A DNA stretch of 64,000 bases. It comes from an uncultured Cryptobacterium sp. Lineage in GTDB: Bacteria; Actinomycetota; Coriobacteriia; Coriobacteriales; Eggerthellaceae. The stretch lies in assembly GCA_958410215.1 (NCBI GenBank), contig CATYOF010000007.1, positions 1 through 64,000 on the forward strand. The letters are read 5' to 3'. Shown piece by piece: positions 51,899 through 61,138 of the stretch. Numbering within the stretch: the first letter of the stretch is position 1; each line of letters opens with the position of its first letter. The notes beneath the pieces are model-generated. The model saw only the letters and a program-made list of their open reading frames with translations, had not been told where the DNA came from and searched no databases. The translations under genes were made by a program, and so were the position numbers.

Positions 51899-53356
51899 CT
51901 ACCCAAGAATAGCGCTACCTTCTGGCAAAAAACTCTTTGCCTTCATGGTATCAGGAATTGCTACCGGATAGTTGCCCGTAAAGCATGCGTCGCAAAATCC
52001 GGGGTGTTCGCACGTAACCGAAGCATGAAGCCCCTCAACAGAAATAAATGCAAGCGAATCGGCCCCAATAAATTTGCACATTTCCTCATTGGTCATATTG
52101 GCTGCAATCAGCTGATCTTGAGTGTCAGTATCAATACCATAAAAGCAAGGCCACCTTACCTCAGGAGACACAATACGCATATGCACTTCGCGTGCACCCG
52201 CTTCGCGAAGCATAGTTACTAACTTTTTGGACGTATTTCCACGCACAATAGAATCATCAATTATCACCAGACGTTGCCCTTTAATAATAGAAGGCAACGG
52301 GTTCAATTTAATGCGAATGCCCATTTGACGCATTTCATCAGTAGGCTCGATAAAGGTTCGTCCTACGTAGCGATTTTTTACAATAGCATTACTGTAAGGA
52401 ATGCCACTTTCAAGCGAATAACCCATAGCCGAAGGCAAGCCGGAATCAGGAACTCCTACAACCAAATCTGCTTCAACTGGCGCTTCGCGCGCTAAAATTT
52501 TGCCCATTTCGCGGCGAGCTAAATAAACACTCTGTCCGTCCATTACCGAATCGGGACGGGCAAAATACACATATTCAAAAATGCAACTTGAACGTTTTCC
52601 TGGCGTTACTCCCACCTCAGAAATCATTCCCTCTTTGTTAAAACGAATAATTTCTCCTGGAGCAACCTCACGCACAAACGTGGCTCCCACAATATCTAAG
52701 CCACACGTTTCAGAAGCAACTACCCATCCGCGATTTTCTGGCAATTGCCCAATTACCAAAGGACGAATGCCATTAGGATCGCGAAATGCATACAACGAAT
52801 CGGGGCTTGCCAAAACCATGGCATACGCGCCTTCGATCATTTTCATCGCCGTACGAATACCATCGCGCAATGAATGGGTTTCGCGGGTAACTTCGCCAAT
52901 TATTTTGGCAGCTGCTTCGGAATCGGTTCCTGCACGCAGATGAACCCCATGACCTACTAAGCGTGCCTTCAGAGCATTGGTATTCACCAACGTACCGTTA
53001 TGAGCAAGCGCAATAAGCACTTCATCAATGGCAGAAATGTGAGGTTGTGCTGCTTCCCATGATTCCACGCCACCGCTGGTGGAATAGCGCACATGACCTA
53101 TAGCCAAATCACCTTTAAGCGCGGCAAGAGCACTTTCATTAAAAGCCTGAGTAACTAATCCTAAATCCTTAGAAGCAAGAATGGTGGCGCCATCGCCTAC
53201 CGCAATACCGGCCGATTCTTGTCCACGATGCTGTAAAGCCTGTAGGCCAAAACAGGTCATTCGAGCAACATCTAACCCAGGAGCATATATTCCAAAGACC
53301 CCGCATTCTTCCTCAAGTCGGTCAGGGCGTTCCCCCGGAAACACCGATGTGCTCAT
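51899..53356 (-). CDS. purF: Amidophosphoribosyltransferase
   Basis: A 485-residue PurF, the committed step of purine synthesis (PRPP + Gln). The propeptide ends EEE and the nucleophile Cys-18 starts CGVFGIY. The glutaminase site includes ALQHRGQESAGIAV, and the PRPP loop is VIIDDSIVRGNTSKK near 357. Cys residues near 395-445 (WPCFYGID, FCDACF) fit the Fe-S type enzyme of Bacillus. AAGGAGG lies upstream of the ATG, which directly follows the sortase stop (TAA-ATG), so the two are translationally coupled. Confidence 0.96.
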   Translation of the reverse strand: MSTSVFPGERPDRLEEECGVFGIYAPGLDVARMTCFGLQALQHRGQESAGIAVGDGATILASKDLGLVTQAFNESALAALKGDLAIGHVRYSTSGGVESWEAAQPHISAIDEVLIALAHNGTLVNTNALKARLVGHGVHLRAGTDSEAAAKIIGEVTRETHSLRDGIRTAMKMIEGAYAMVLASPDSLYAFRDPNGIRPLVIGQLPENRGWVVASETCGLDIVGATFVREVAPGEIIRFNKEGMISEVGVTPGKRSSCIFEYVYFARPDSVMDGQSVYLARREMGKILAREAPVEADLVVGVPDSGLPSAMGYSLESGIPYSNAIVKNRYVGRTFIEPTDEMRQMGIRIKLNPLPSIIKGQRLVIIDDSIVRGNTSKKLVTMLREAGAREVHMRIVSPEVRWPCFYGIDTDTQDQLIAANMTNEEMCKFIGADSLAFISVEGLHASVTCEHPGFCDACFTGNYPVAIPDTMKAKSFLPEGSAILG

Positions 53357-54331
53357 TTATGCTGCCTCCTTATATTGACTATCAAATTCTTGCGCCTCTC
53401 CGGCAGAAATACCCGTAGAGCCTTGCGTTGTTGAAGTGACGTAAGGATCGCTTAACACGGTAGTTTCTTCCACTGCTGCAAACAATACCGCACGTCCATC
53501 AGCCTGCGAATATTCACAGGTAGAAAAGAGCATTGACTGGCGAATATCTGCCGCGCTTAGCACTTCACCTTCTTGGGTGGTCACGCTACGATCAAGCTTA
53601 TCTTGAATATAGGAAAGATAATTTTCATCAGAAGAAAAGCTTGTCTGCACCAGCGCATCATCGCCTGTAGTTTTTATCAGAGCAAATGTTTTCAAGCGAT
53701 AATTCCCCTGCGGCGTAAGCACATAAATATCACGATGAGCATTAAATTCATCGTTGTTTTGCCAGTCGGAAAGCGAAGCGAACATAGAGCCGTCGTTCAT
53801 GTGATGACCATACAAAGCACTATTTCTGTCAGAAAAATCTGGCGAATTAGCACTATCAAGAAAGATAGTACCTGCTGAAGCAAGCCAACCCGTAGAACCA
53901 TCAAAGGCTTTATGGAGGTATTCCTCGTTATCACTACCCTGCACCGCAGGATAATTTATCGGGCTATTGGGGATATAAATCCACGCCACAATATCGGGAT
54001 TGATAGCTTGAAGGCTATCCCAGTCAACACTGAGCTCCGCTAGGGTTTTATTACCTGAATCGGAAAGAGAAGCATACTGCTCTAAATCATCGTAGGCCCG
54101 CTGTTGTGAAAGATACTGAAATGCTATAGCACCAAGCCCAATTAAAGCTGCGATAAGCACCACTAATGACACTACAAAAACCACACGCCAAGGATTTTTA
54201 CGAGAACGCCCCATTTCCCTGTCATTTAATCGTGCTTGCGAACCATAATTATCGCGCGAATAGGCACTCGCAGTAAGAGGTGTATTTTCATGCTGAACTG
54301 CATGTTTTCCGTTTCTGCTATGACGAGCCAT
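53357..54331 (-). CDS. Class B sortase
   Basis: A 324-residue sortase with a cytoplasmic basic N-terminus of about 45 residues, a transmembrane anchor (48-72) and a sortase B core. The His is in ALYGHHMNDGSMF near residue 172, the Cys in STCEYS near 275, and the Arg in DGRAVLFA near 285. Class B enzymes attach proteins with NPxTx-type signals to peptidoglycan. No such substrate is encoded nearby. The C-terminal Ser/Thr/Glu tail is unusual. Its position directly before purF is not functionally obvious. Confidence 0.9.
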   Translation of the reverse strand: MARHSRNGKHAVQHENTPLTASAYSRDNYGSQARLNDREMGRSRKNPWRVVFVVSLVVLIAALIGLGAIAFQYLSQQRAYDDLEQYASLSDSGNKTLAELSVDWDSLQAINPDIVAWIYIPNSPINYPAVQGSDNEEYLHKAFDGSTGWLASAGTIFLDSANSPDFSDRNSALYGHHMNDGSMFASLSDWQNNDEFNAHRDIYVLTPQGNYRLKTFALIKTTGDDALVQTSFSSDENYLSYIQDKLDRSVTTQEGEVLSAADIRQSMLFSTCEYSQADGRAVLFAAVEETTVLSDPYVTSTTQGSTGISAGEAQEFDSQYKEAA

Positions 54332-54366
54332 ACCCCACCTTTACTTATTTGTCAGCATGAACAAAA

Positions 54367-54413
54367 AACCACTATAGCGCTTCAAGAACATTTCAAGAAG
54401 CGCAATAGTGGTT
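54367..54413 (-). terminator. PPK2 gene terminator
   Basis: AACCACTATAGCGCTTC pairs with GAAGCGCAATAGTGGTT (one mismatch), followed on the minus strand by TTTTTTGT. It lies 20 bp after the PPK2 stop and upstream of the sortase gene. Confidence 0.9.
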
Positions 54414-54432
54414 TGTGACCGTATGTTAACAA

Positions 54433-56130
54433 CTAGTAAATACCTAAACGCTTTTCGAGCGCTTCATTAATTATACGAAGAGCTTTCACACGCGCGTAGT
54501 ATTTATCGTCGCTTTCCAAAATAATCCACGGAGCATTACGGGTTGAAGTAAGACGGAACATGTCTTCTACCGCCGCTCGATATTGAGGATATTTATCACG
54601 ATTGCGCCAGTCCTCTGCCGTAATCTTCCAGCGTTTTTCCGGATTGGCTTCACGTGCTTCAAAACGTTCGAGCTGCGTTTCGGGCGATACATCAACCCAG
54701 AACTTCAGCAAGATAGCACCCCATTCCACCATATCGCGCTCAAATTCGTTAATTTCCTCATACGCACGCGACCACTGAGCAGGACTTGCAAAGCCTTCCA
54801 CGCGCTCTACCAACACGCGTCCATACCAACTACGATCATAAATGCCCACATGACCCGCCTTTGGCAGCCGCGTCCAATAACGCCACAAATGCGGATGAAG
54901 CAGCTCTGGCTTAGTAGGTGCGGGGCTAGGATAGATGGTATACGCACGAGCGTCTAGCGCCTGAGCAACACGTTTAATACTGCCACCCTTGCCTGCTGCA
55001 TCCCATCCTTCGTACATGATCATCATAGGAATGCGCCTAATATACATTTCCAATTCAATTCGGCGCAAGCGTTCCTGTTCTGCTTTAAGCTGAGCCTTAT
55101 ATTCAGAACGGGTAAGCGCTAGGGTATGATCCACTTCGTCAAGAGTGGGAATATGTTCACTCGGAGCAAAACGAGTCATCGTGGGCGCATGAACACTTGC
55201 CGCACGTGCTTCTTGTTCTGCCTCCTCACGCAAACGAGCATTTTCTTCTTCGCTGCGGGTACGCTCATCACCTTCTACTGCTTGAGTGCCATGGGCAGAA
55301 TTTTCCTGCGCTTTCTTTTCTGCTTCCTGCGTTGAAACATCAGCAGGTTTCGATAATTCCTTTTCAAGCGCATTAACAATGGTTTGCACCACGCTTAAAT
55401 TCACGCGGCGATGATCTTCGGCATCAAGCATAATCCAAGGAGCGATTTTAAAATTGGAATGATCAAGCATTTCATCATAGACCTGATACGTACGATCATA
55501 TTCATCCAAATGCTTCAAATCCTTTTGAGAAACACGCCAGGAGGTAGCCGGATCGCTATAGAGGCTAATAAGGCGTTCGCGCTGAGTTTTTTCAGAAATA
55601 TGCAGGAAAAACTTGATAACAAGATAGCCATCGTTTCGCAGCTGGCTTTCAAAATCTTCAATGGATTTAACCATGCGAGCAGCGTGAGCTTTAATGGCGC
55701 CCCGTTCTTTTTTGGAAAGTTTTCCCTTCTTGGGCAACGTATTAATAATGTGCTGTGCTGCTACGGAATACCAACCACGATCATAAAAGGTCATACTTCC
55801 GCGCTGACCAAGAGCTTTCCAGAACTGCTGCAAAAAGGGGTAGTAACCGGTAGCGCCGAAATCTTCATCCAAAACTAAAGCTGCTTCTTTATCGTCGAAA
55901 TCTTCCGTAACATAAACGGAAGTATCGCGCGCATCCAAATGATAGAGTAAGTCAGAAATTCGACTACCTTTGCCAGCACCCTTCCAGCCTTCAAAAAGCA
56001 CCACCGTGCCCAGTTCTTGCTTTTTAGCTTCCTGTTGCAATACCACAAGACGGCTTACCAACTCTTTAAAGCGAACTTTATATTCAGCTTTGCTTACTTT
56101 TTGAGTCCCCATTCGTACGCTATCTAACAT
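54433..56130 (-). CDS. pap: Polyphosphate:AMP phosphotransferase (double-domain PPK2)
   Basis: About 565 residues with two PPK2 domains, the class II arrangement that phosphorylates AMP to ADP with polyP. Domain 1 (residues 10-245) has GWKGAGKGS and FYDRGWYS. Domain 2 (325-560) has the canonical GWDAAGKGG, YDRSWYGRVLVERVEGF and the C-terminal RNAPWIILESDDK. Domain 1 is usually degenerate in this class. A Glu/Arg/Ala-rich linker of about 70 residues separates them. GAGGGGG precedes ATG 56130. It is divergent from ppx-ppk1, forming a polyphosphate locus. Confidence 0.93.
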   Translation of the reverse strand: MLDSVRMGTQKVSKAEYKVRFKELVSRLVVLQQEAKKQELGTVVLFEGWKGAGKGSRISDLLYHLDARDTSVYVTEDFDDKEAALVLDEDFGATGYYPFLQQFWKALGQRGSMTFYDRGWYSVAAQHIINTLPKKGKLSKKERGAIKAHAARMVKSIEDFESQLRNDGYLVIKFFLHISEKTQRERLISLYSDPATSWRVSQKDLKHLDEYDRTYQVYDEMLDHSNFKIAPWIMLDAEDHRRVNLSVVQTIVNALEKELSKPADVSTQEAEKKAQENSAHGTQAVEGDERTRSEEENARLREEAEQEARAASVHAPTMTRFAPSEHIPTLDEVDHTLALTRSEYKAQLKAEQERLRRIELEMYIRRIPMMIMYEGWDAAGKGGSIKRVAQALDARAYTIYPSPAPTKPELLHPHLWRYWTRLPKAGHVGIYDRSWYGRVLVERVEGFASPAQWSRAYEEINEFERDMVEWGAILLKFWVDVSPETQLERFEAREANPEKRWKITAEDWRNRDKYPQYRAAVEDMFRLTSTRNAPWIILESDDKYYARVKALRIINEALEKRLGIY

Positions 56131-56307
56131 GGGAAACCCCCTCTCCCTTGTTGGCGTTATTCCCATCACATTCGTTATGGTAAAAATGCGTCATACCAGA
56201 TGCTACTCCACTTCTCTGCAAACGAATATAGTTAAATCTATTTAACAAACACTCCGTGCGATAATTTGTTACAGTACGATCTGTCCACTACGAAGAGAAA
56301 GACAGCT

Positions 56308-57258
56308 ATGGCCCGCTTTGGCATTATCGACTTTGGATCAAACACTATTCGTCTTTGCATCTATGAGGTTGCCTGCACCCCCCGCAAACCTTTGCAGAAA
56401 AAAGATATTCAAACGCTTCTTAATTATAAAGTAATGGCTGGTCTTGCGGCACATATTAAAGATGGAGCAATGACTGAGGCTGGTATTAAAAAAGCCATCA
56501 AAACCATTAATGCTCATTTGCGCCGTGCTTCTCATTTTTCCTGTGAGCGTATTGATATTTTCGCAACAGCAGTACTGCGCAATTGCACCAATTCACGTGA
56601 GGCCACCGCAGCTATTGAAGCAGGAATTGACAAGCGCATTACTATTCTGTCTAACGAAGAGGAAGCTCACCTGGGCTTTTTAGGAGCCAGCCTTGATCGC
56701 TATATGGCAGCAGGCACCATGGTGGATATTGGTGGCGGATCCACCGAACTTACTCACATCCAGGATGGACTCGACCTGGATAAAGTAAGCATCCCTCAAG
56801 GATCGCTTTCTTCATTTGCTACCTATATTTCTGGCATTCTACCTAGCGCTAAAGAAGTGGAAACTGTTGCTAAGCAATTCCGCAGCCTTGCCACTAAAGA
56901 AGGTGCCAGCGTCTATGCCGCAAAGCAACTGTATGGCATTGGTGGGTCTATTCGTTCAGCAGCGAAAGTGTATGGTGACCTTTGCAATGAAGGGGAACGC
57001 TACGAATACCTGCTTCCGGAACACCTTGATGCTATCTTGTCTTTATATAGCAAAGATCCTGAAGCATTTGCCCGCCAAGCACTTCACACAGTACCTGATC
57101 GTATTCACACCTTCATTCCGGGGTGCATCATTATTAAAGAAATATTTTCTTTATGCAAAGCAGAACGCTTAGATATTTTGAAGTACGGTGTTCGCGAAGG
57201 ATACCTTGCTGAACGCGTGCTTGTAAAACCTATCGGTAATTCCGAAAATGATTCTTAA
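56308..57258 (+). CDS. ppx: Exopolyphosphatase, Ppx/GppA family
   Basis: A 316-residue ASKHA-fold Ppx/GppA phosphatase. FGIIDFGSNTIRLCIYE near residue 4, FATAVLRNCTNS near 80, SNEEEAHLGFLGA near 115 and MVDIGGGSTELTHI near 137 form the nucleotide/phosphate site. It removes terminal phosphates of polyP or pppGpp. It is the short form without the C-terminal HD domains. It is 118 bp upstream of ppk1 on the same strand, likely co-regulated. Confidence 0.9.
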   Translation: MARFGIIDFGSNTIRLCIYEVACTPRKPLQKKDIQTLLNYKVMAGLAAHIKDGAMTEAGIKKAIKTINAHLRRASHFSCERIDIFATAVLRNCTNSREATAAIEAGIDKRITILSNEEEAHLGFLGASLDRYMAAGTMVDIGGGSTELTHIQDGLDLDKVSIPQGSLSSFATYISGILPSAKEVETVAKQFRSLATKEGASVYAAKQLYGIGGSIRSAAKVYGDLCNEGERYEYLLPEHLDAILSLYSKDPEAFARQALHTVPDRIHTFIPGCIIIKEIFSLCKAERLDILKYGVREGYLAERVLVKPIGNSENDS

Positions 57259-57376
57259 ACCACACAAGAGTAATTCCCAGTTCATTCCATAAAACCGTTA
57301 CAATGGAATAAGAAGATCATTTCGTCAGATTTAGTTGGCGAATTATTGGGGAATCGATAAAGGGAGACTAGACCTC

Positions 57377-60214
57377 ATGATGGACACGAAGTCAAAAACC
57401 GACCGAACCAACACGCCCGAAACGGGCGCCGATAAATCAGGGCGACCCTACGTTCTTCCCTATATGCAGAATCGAGAACTTTCCTGGCTTGAATTTAACA
57501 AGCGTGTTCTTGATCAAGGTGAAGATCACAATGTGCCTCTTCTAGAACGCCTTACCCGCGTGTCTATTTTCTCAAGCAACTTGCAGGAATTCTTCATGGT
57601 GCGTGTAGGCAGCTTGACCGACCTTTCTTTAGTCAACAAAGAACTGCGCGACAACAAAACTCAAATGACTCCCGACGAACAATTGCGCGCTATCTACGAT
57701 CGCTGTCATGAGTTGTATCCTGAACAAGAACGTATTTATCGCCAAATTCAGGAAAAACTTGCCGAACGCGGCATTCGCCAATTAAAGGAAGACGAATTAA
57801 ATAAAGAACAGGCAGCCTATCTTCGCGAATACCTAAACGCTCAGGTTGTTCCTTATCTTTCTCCCCAGATTATTAATTCGCGCCATCCTTTCCCCCATCT
57901 GGAAAATGGTGCCCTATATGTACTTTTGCGCTTAGATGAAGAAAACGCTCCCGAAAAAACCAAGGGAAACGATAAAAAGAAAGAAAAGAATCTTGGTGCA
58001 GAAGATGCAACCTTTGGTTTGGTACCGCTACCCCGCCAAGCAAAGCGCGTTATTCCGCTGCCGGGTGAAGGAACGCAATTTATTCTGTTGGAAAATGCGC
58101 TCAAAACAATCGTGAGCGATGTCTTTTCTATGTATACCACCAAGCGTGCAAGCGTTATTTGCGTTACCCGTAATGCCGATATCGATCCTAACGATGGTAC
58201 CGAAGATATGGATTACGACTACCGCGAACATATGAAGCGCATTCTGAAAAAGCGTGCGCGCTTAGCACCTGTTCGTCTGGAAACTGACACGCCCTTATCG
58301 CCGGTAACGAAAAAGTTCTTGTTAAAGCGCCTTGGCCTTAAGATGCATCAGGTCTATGTGACCAGTGTGCCTTTGGATATGGGATATGCTTGGGGTCTTG
58401 ATTCTATGGTAAAACCCGATCTTGCACGCAAGCTTACCCCCGAACCCTTCACACCTACCTGGCCTGCTTGCCTTGATAAAAAGCGTTCCATTATTGAACA
58501 GGTATGCGAAAAAGACGTTCTGTTAATGTATCCCTACGAAAGCATGGATCCATTTGTAACCATGCTTCGTGAAGCAGCAAACGATCCTTCGGTAATTTCT
58601 ATCAAAATTACCCTGTATCGCCTGGCAAGCCAATCCCATTTGGCTGAAGCTCTTCTTGCAGCAGCCGAAAACGGTAAAGAAGTTACAGCACTGTTTGAGT
58701 TGCGTGCACGCTTTGACGAATCGAACAATATCGAATGGTCGCAGCGTTTCGAACAAGCTGGCGCTAACGTAATTTACGGCTTCCATGACTTTAAGGTGCA
58801 TTCGAAGATTTGCGCTATTACCCGTCATACCGACAAGGGTATTCAACATATTACCCAGCTGGGCACCGGTAACTATAACGAAAAAACTTCGAAGCTCTAC
58901 ACCGACTTTTCTTTCATCACCACCGATGAAAGCATTGGTAAGGATGCCGCAGAGTTCTTCCGCAACATGCAGCTAGAAAACGCATCGGATCGTTATCGAA
59001 CCCTTTCGGTTGCGCCACTGCAAATCAAACCGATGATCTTGGCTAAGATTGACGAACAAATTGAGCTTGCACGCGCTGGCAAACCTAACGGTTTGATGTT
59101 TAAAACCAATTCAGTAACCGACAAAGACATTATCGACAAAATTGCCGAAGCATCTCAGGCAGGGGTTCATGCAACCTTATTTGTGCGCGGCATTTCTTGC
59201 TTGGTACCTGGCGTTGAAGGATATACCGACAACGTAAAGGTAGTTTCTATTGTCGGTCGCTTGCTGGAACACAGCCGTATTTACGGTTTTGGTCCACGAG
59301 ATAATCGCGAAATCTACCTTTCTAGCGCGGACTTGATGACACGCAATATGGAAAAGCGTGTTGAAATTGCGTGGCCTATTACTAACCCTGAATTAAAGGA
59401 AAAAGTAAACGAATATCTGGATATTTCTTTGTCCGATACGGCAAAGCTTCGCATGCTGAAAAACGATCTTTCTTATACGCCGCTTGAATTCTTTGCCGCT
59501 GAAGGACCTGACGGTATTCCTGAATCGTTTGATTCTCAGGAATACTTAATCAAGAAGGCACGCGAAGATTACATACACTCACTTGAACTGCGCGAAGAAC
59601 AGGCAGCTCAGCGCAGCGCAACCGCACGAGTTCAGCGTATACGCGATCGAGAAATGAAAGAATCGCCCGTAACTCCTATCGTGGAAAATCCTGAAACAGG
59701 CGAACCCTTAACGGGCGTTGAAGCAACTACCAATGAGGCCGTTGCAACTGAAGCCACTGAAGCGATAAACGCTCCTGTTGGTACTACCGCCGATACCTCT
59801 ACTGAAACAACTGAAGAAAACACTGTTTCTATTGATGGTACTGAAACGGAAACCGCTGCAGCTGCCGCCACTGACTCCACAGCTGCCACTGCTACCACTG
59901 CCGCCACGCCAGCACCTACGGCACCCACACCCGCCGCAGTTTCTACTGAAGCTACCAATGCTTCAAGCGGCATTGAAGAAGTAGAGCCTGGTGTTGCTGG
60001 TCCTGCCGCAGTTACTACCGCAACAGATGAAACCACCGCAACAAATGCTTCTCAAGCTGAAGTTCAATCGGCTAAAAGCGCTGTTTCTTCTCCTGAGGTT
60101 GAAGTGCTTCCTGCTGAGCAGAAAGCAAGCGAAGCTGGAGCAATCCAATTGGTGCCCAAGAAGCCAAGTTTGTGGACCCGTATTAAATTCTTGTTCACCG
60201 GTAAGTTAGATTAA
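57377..60214 (+). CDS. ppk1: Polyphosphate kinase 1 with long low-complexity tail
   Basis: About 945 residues; ATG 57377 has GGGAG upstream. Residues about 15-715 are a complete PPK1. FNKRVLDQGED lies in the N domain. The catalytic His regions are FHDFKVHSKICAITRH near 475 and LGTGNYNEKTSKLYTDF, with the second His in LLEHSRIYGF near 645. The enzyme makes polyP from ATP reversibly. After residue about 740 follows a unique tail of roughly 200 residues rich in Thr, Ala, Glu and Pro, ending in a basic PKKPSLWTRIKFLFTGKLD. The N domain also holds a Lys/Glu insertion (KGNDKKKEKN). Confidence 0.95.
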   Translation: MMDTKSKTDRTNTPETGADKSGRPYVLPYMQNRELSWLEFNKRVLDQGEDHNVPLLERLTRVSIFSSNLQEFFMVRVGSLTDLSLVNKELRDNKTQMTPDEQLRAIYDRCHELYPEQERIYRQIQEKLAERGIRQLKEDELNKEQAAYLREYLNAQVVPYLSPQIINSRHPFPHLENGALYVLLRLDEENAPEKTKGNDKKKEKNLGAEDATFGLVPLPRQAKRVIPLPGEGTQFILLENALKTIVSDVFSMYTTKRASVICVTRNADIDPNDGTEDMDYDYREHMKRILKKRARLAPVRLETDTPLSPVTKKFLLKRLGLKMHQVYVTSVPLDMGYAWGLDSMVKPDLARKLTPEPFTPTWPACLDKKRSIIEQVCEKDVLLMYPYESMDPFVTMLREAANDPSVISIKITLYRLASQSHLAEALLAAAENGKEVTALFELRARFDESNNIEWSQRFEQAGANVIYGFHDFKVHSKICAITRHTDKGIQHITQLGTGNYNEKTSKLYTDFSFITTDESIGKDAAEFFRNMQLENASDRYRTLSVAPLQIKPMILAKIDEQIELARAGKPNGLMFKTNSVTDKDIIDKIAEASQAGVHATLFVRGISCLVPGVEGYTDNVKVVSIVGRLLEHSRIYGFGPRDNREIYLSSADLMTRNMEKRVEIAWPITNPELKEKVNEYLDISLSDTAKLRMLKNDLSYTPLEFFAAEGPDGIPESFDSQEYLIKKAREDYIHSLELREEQAAQRSATARVQRIRDREMKESPVTPIVENPETGEPLTGVEATTNEAVATEATEAINAPVGTTADTSTETTEENTVSIDGTETETAAAAATDSTAATATTAATPAPTAPTPAAVSTEATNASSGIEEVEPGVAGPAAVTTATDETTATNASQAEVQSAKSAVSSPEVEVLPAEQKASEAGAIQLVPKKPSLWTRIKFLFTGKLD

Positions 60215-60285
60215 AGCATTGCTTCGCTAATCTAAAACACGCAGCGCACTGTTGGATTAGCGCTTACGAGAGAAAATAATTCACC

Positions 60286-60317
60286 AAGAAACGCTCACTT
60301 TTAGGTGGGCGTTTCTT
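60286..60317 (+). terminator. ppk1 terminator
   Basis: GAAACGCTCAC pairs with GTGGGCGTTTC (one wobble) and is followed by TTTTTCTG. A separate weaker stem CGCTAATC/GATTAGCG lies upstream at 60225-60262. The rest of the 60215-60516 gap shows no gene. Confidence 0.9.
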
Positions 60318-60516
60318 TTTCTGTTCTTCCGCCCACCCATAAAAAGAGGCACAGGACAAAAGGAGGGCAAATTGTCAAAAGATCAGCTACTAGCATGATA
60401 CTTATGAGCAGCTGTTAGCTAACGAAAACTGTCAGTTAATAATTCTGGCAACAGTCAAACGATTCGTTATGATATTCACGTTAGTTATTACTATTCCCTA
60501 ACAAGTTAGGCACCAA

Positions 60517-61005
60517 ATGATTTGTCCCATTGTTACTTCCCCGGTAATTCTGCAAATTCCTAGCACGCAGGCAACACCAGCCGATATAGCCACTGGGCAA
60601 AATCTTAAAGACACCCTACAAGCGCATGCTCATGAATGCGTTGGAATGGCAGCCAATATGATTGGGGTACACAAACGCATTATTGTCGTATCGGACAAAA
60701 GTAACGCCGGAAACAACAGTGAAGGAAACCATAAAGATAACACCGACGCTAAAACTAAGACAAAAAGTAAAACTAAAGCTGAAATTATTCTTATGTACAA
60801 CCCGAAACTGGTGCAATCAGTAAAGCCCTACGAAACCAAAGAAGGCTGTTTGTCGCTTCCCGGAATTCGCACAACCACTCGTTATGAGCGAATAAAAGTT
60901 CATTATTTTGATGAGCAGTTCAAAGAACAAACAAAGTGGTTCGAAGGATTTACCGCTCAAATAATCCAGCACGAAATAGATCACTGCAATGGCATATTGA
61001 TTTAG
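60517..61005 (+). CDS. Peptide deformylase-family protein, variant motif 1
   Basis: A 162-residue PDF-fold protein, which normally removes N-formyl from nascent proteins with a metal. Motif 2 EGCLSLPG near residue 110 and motif 3 QHEIDH near 150 supply the Cys and two His metal ligands. Motif 1, normally GxGLAAxQ, reads CVGMAANM, so the conserved Gln is replaced by Met. A hydrophilic insertion of about 25 residues rich in Lys/Thr/Asn (from SDKSN) separates motifs 1 and 2. It has no good ribosome-binding site. It may be an accessory deformylase or a related hydrolase. Confidence 0.82.
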   Translation: MICPIVTSPVILQIPSTQATPADIATGQNLKDTLQAHAHECVGMAANMIGVHKRIIVVSDKSNAGNNSEGNHKDNTDAKTKTKSKTKAEIILMYNPKLVQSVKPYETKEGCLSLPGIRTTTRYERIKVHYFDEQFKEQTKWFEGFTAQIIQHEIDHCNGILI

Positions 61006-61138
61006 GCCTTTATCTGCCTTCATCCAGCAATCTTCACCGAGTAAAGTCCCCCGCCTGCTCTTATTTAACTGAAGCTCATTTCCAACAATCCCTTCGTCCC
61101 TCTTTCTCTATTCCTCTTCATACCCAAAGGATTAGCTT

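Noticed and set aside
59632..60036. Antisense Val/Ser/Ala-rich ORF opposite the ppk1 tail
   Set aside because: It is the complement of a Thr/Ala-repeat coding region; composition is an artefact and there is no ribosome-binding site.
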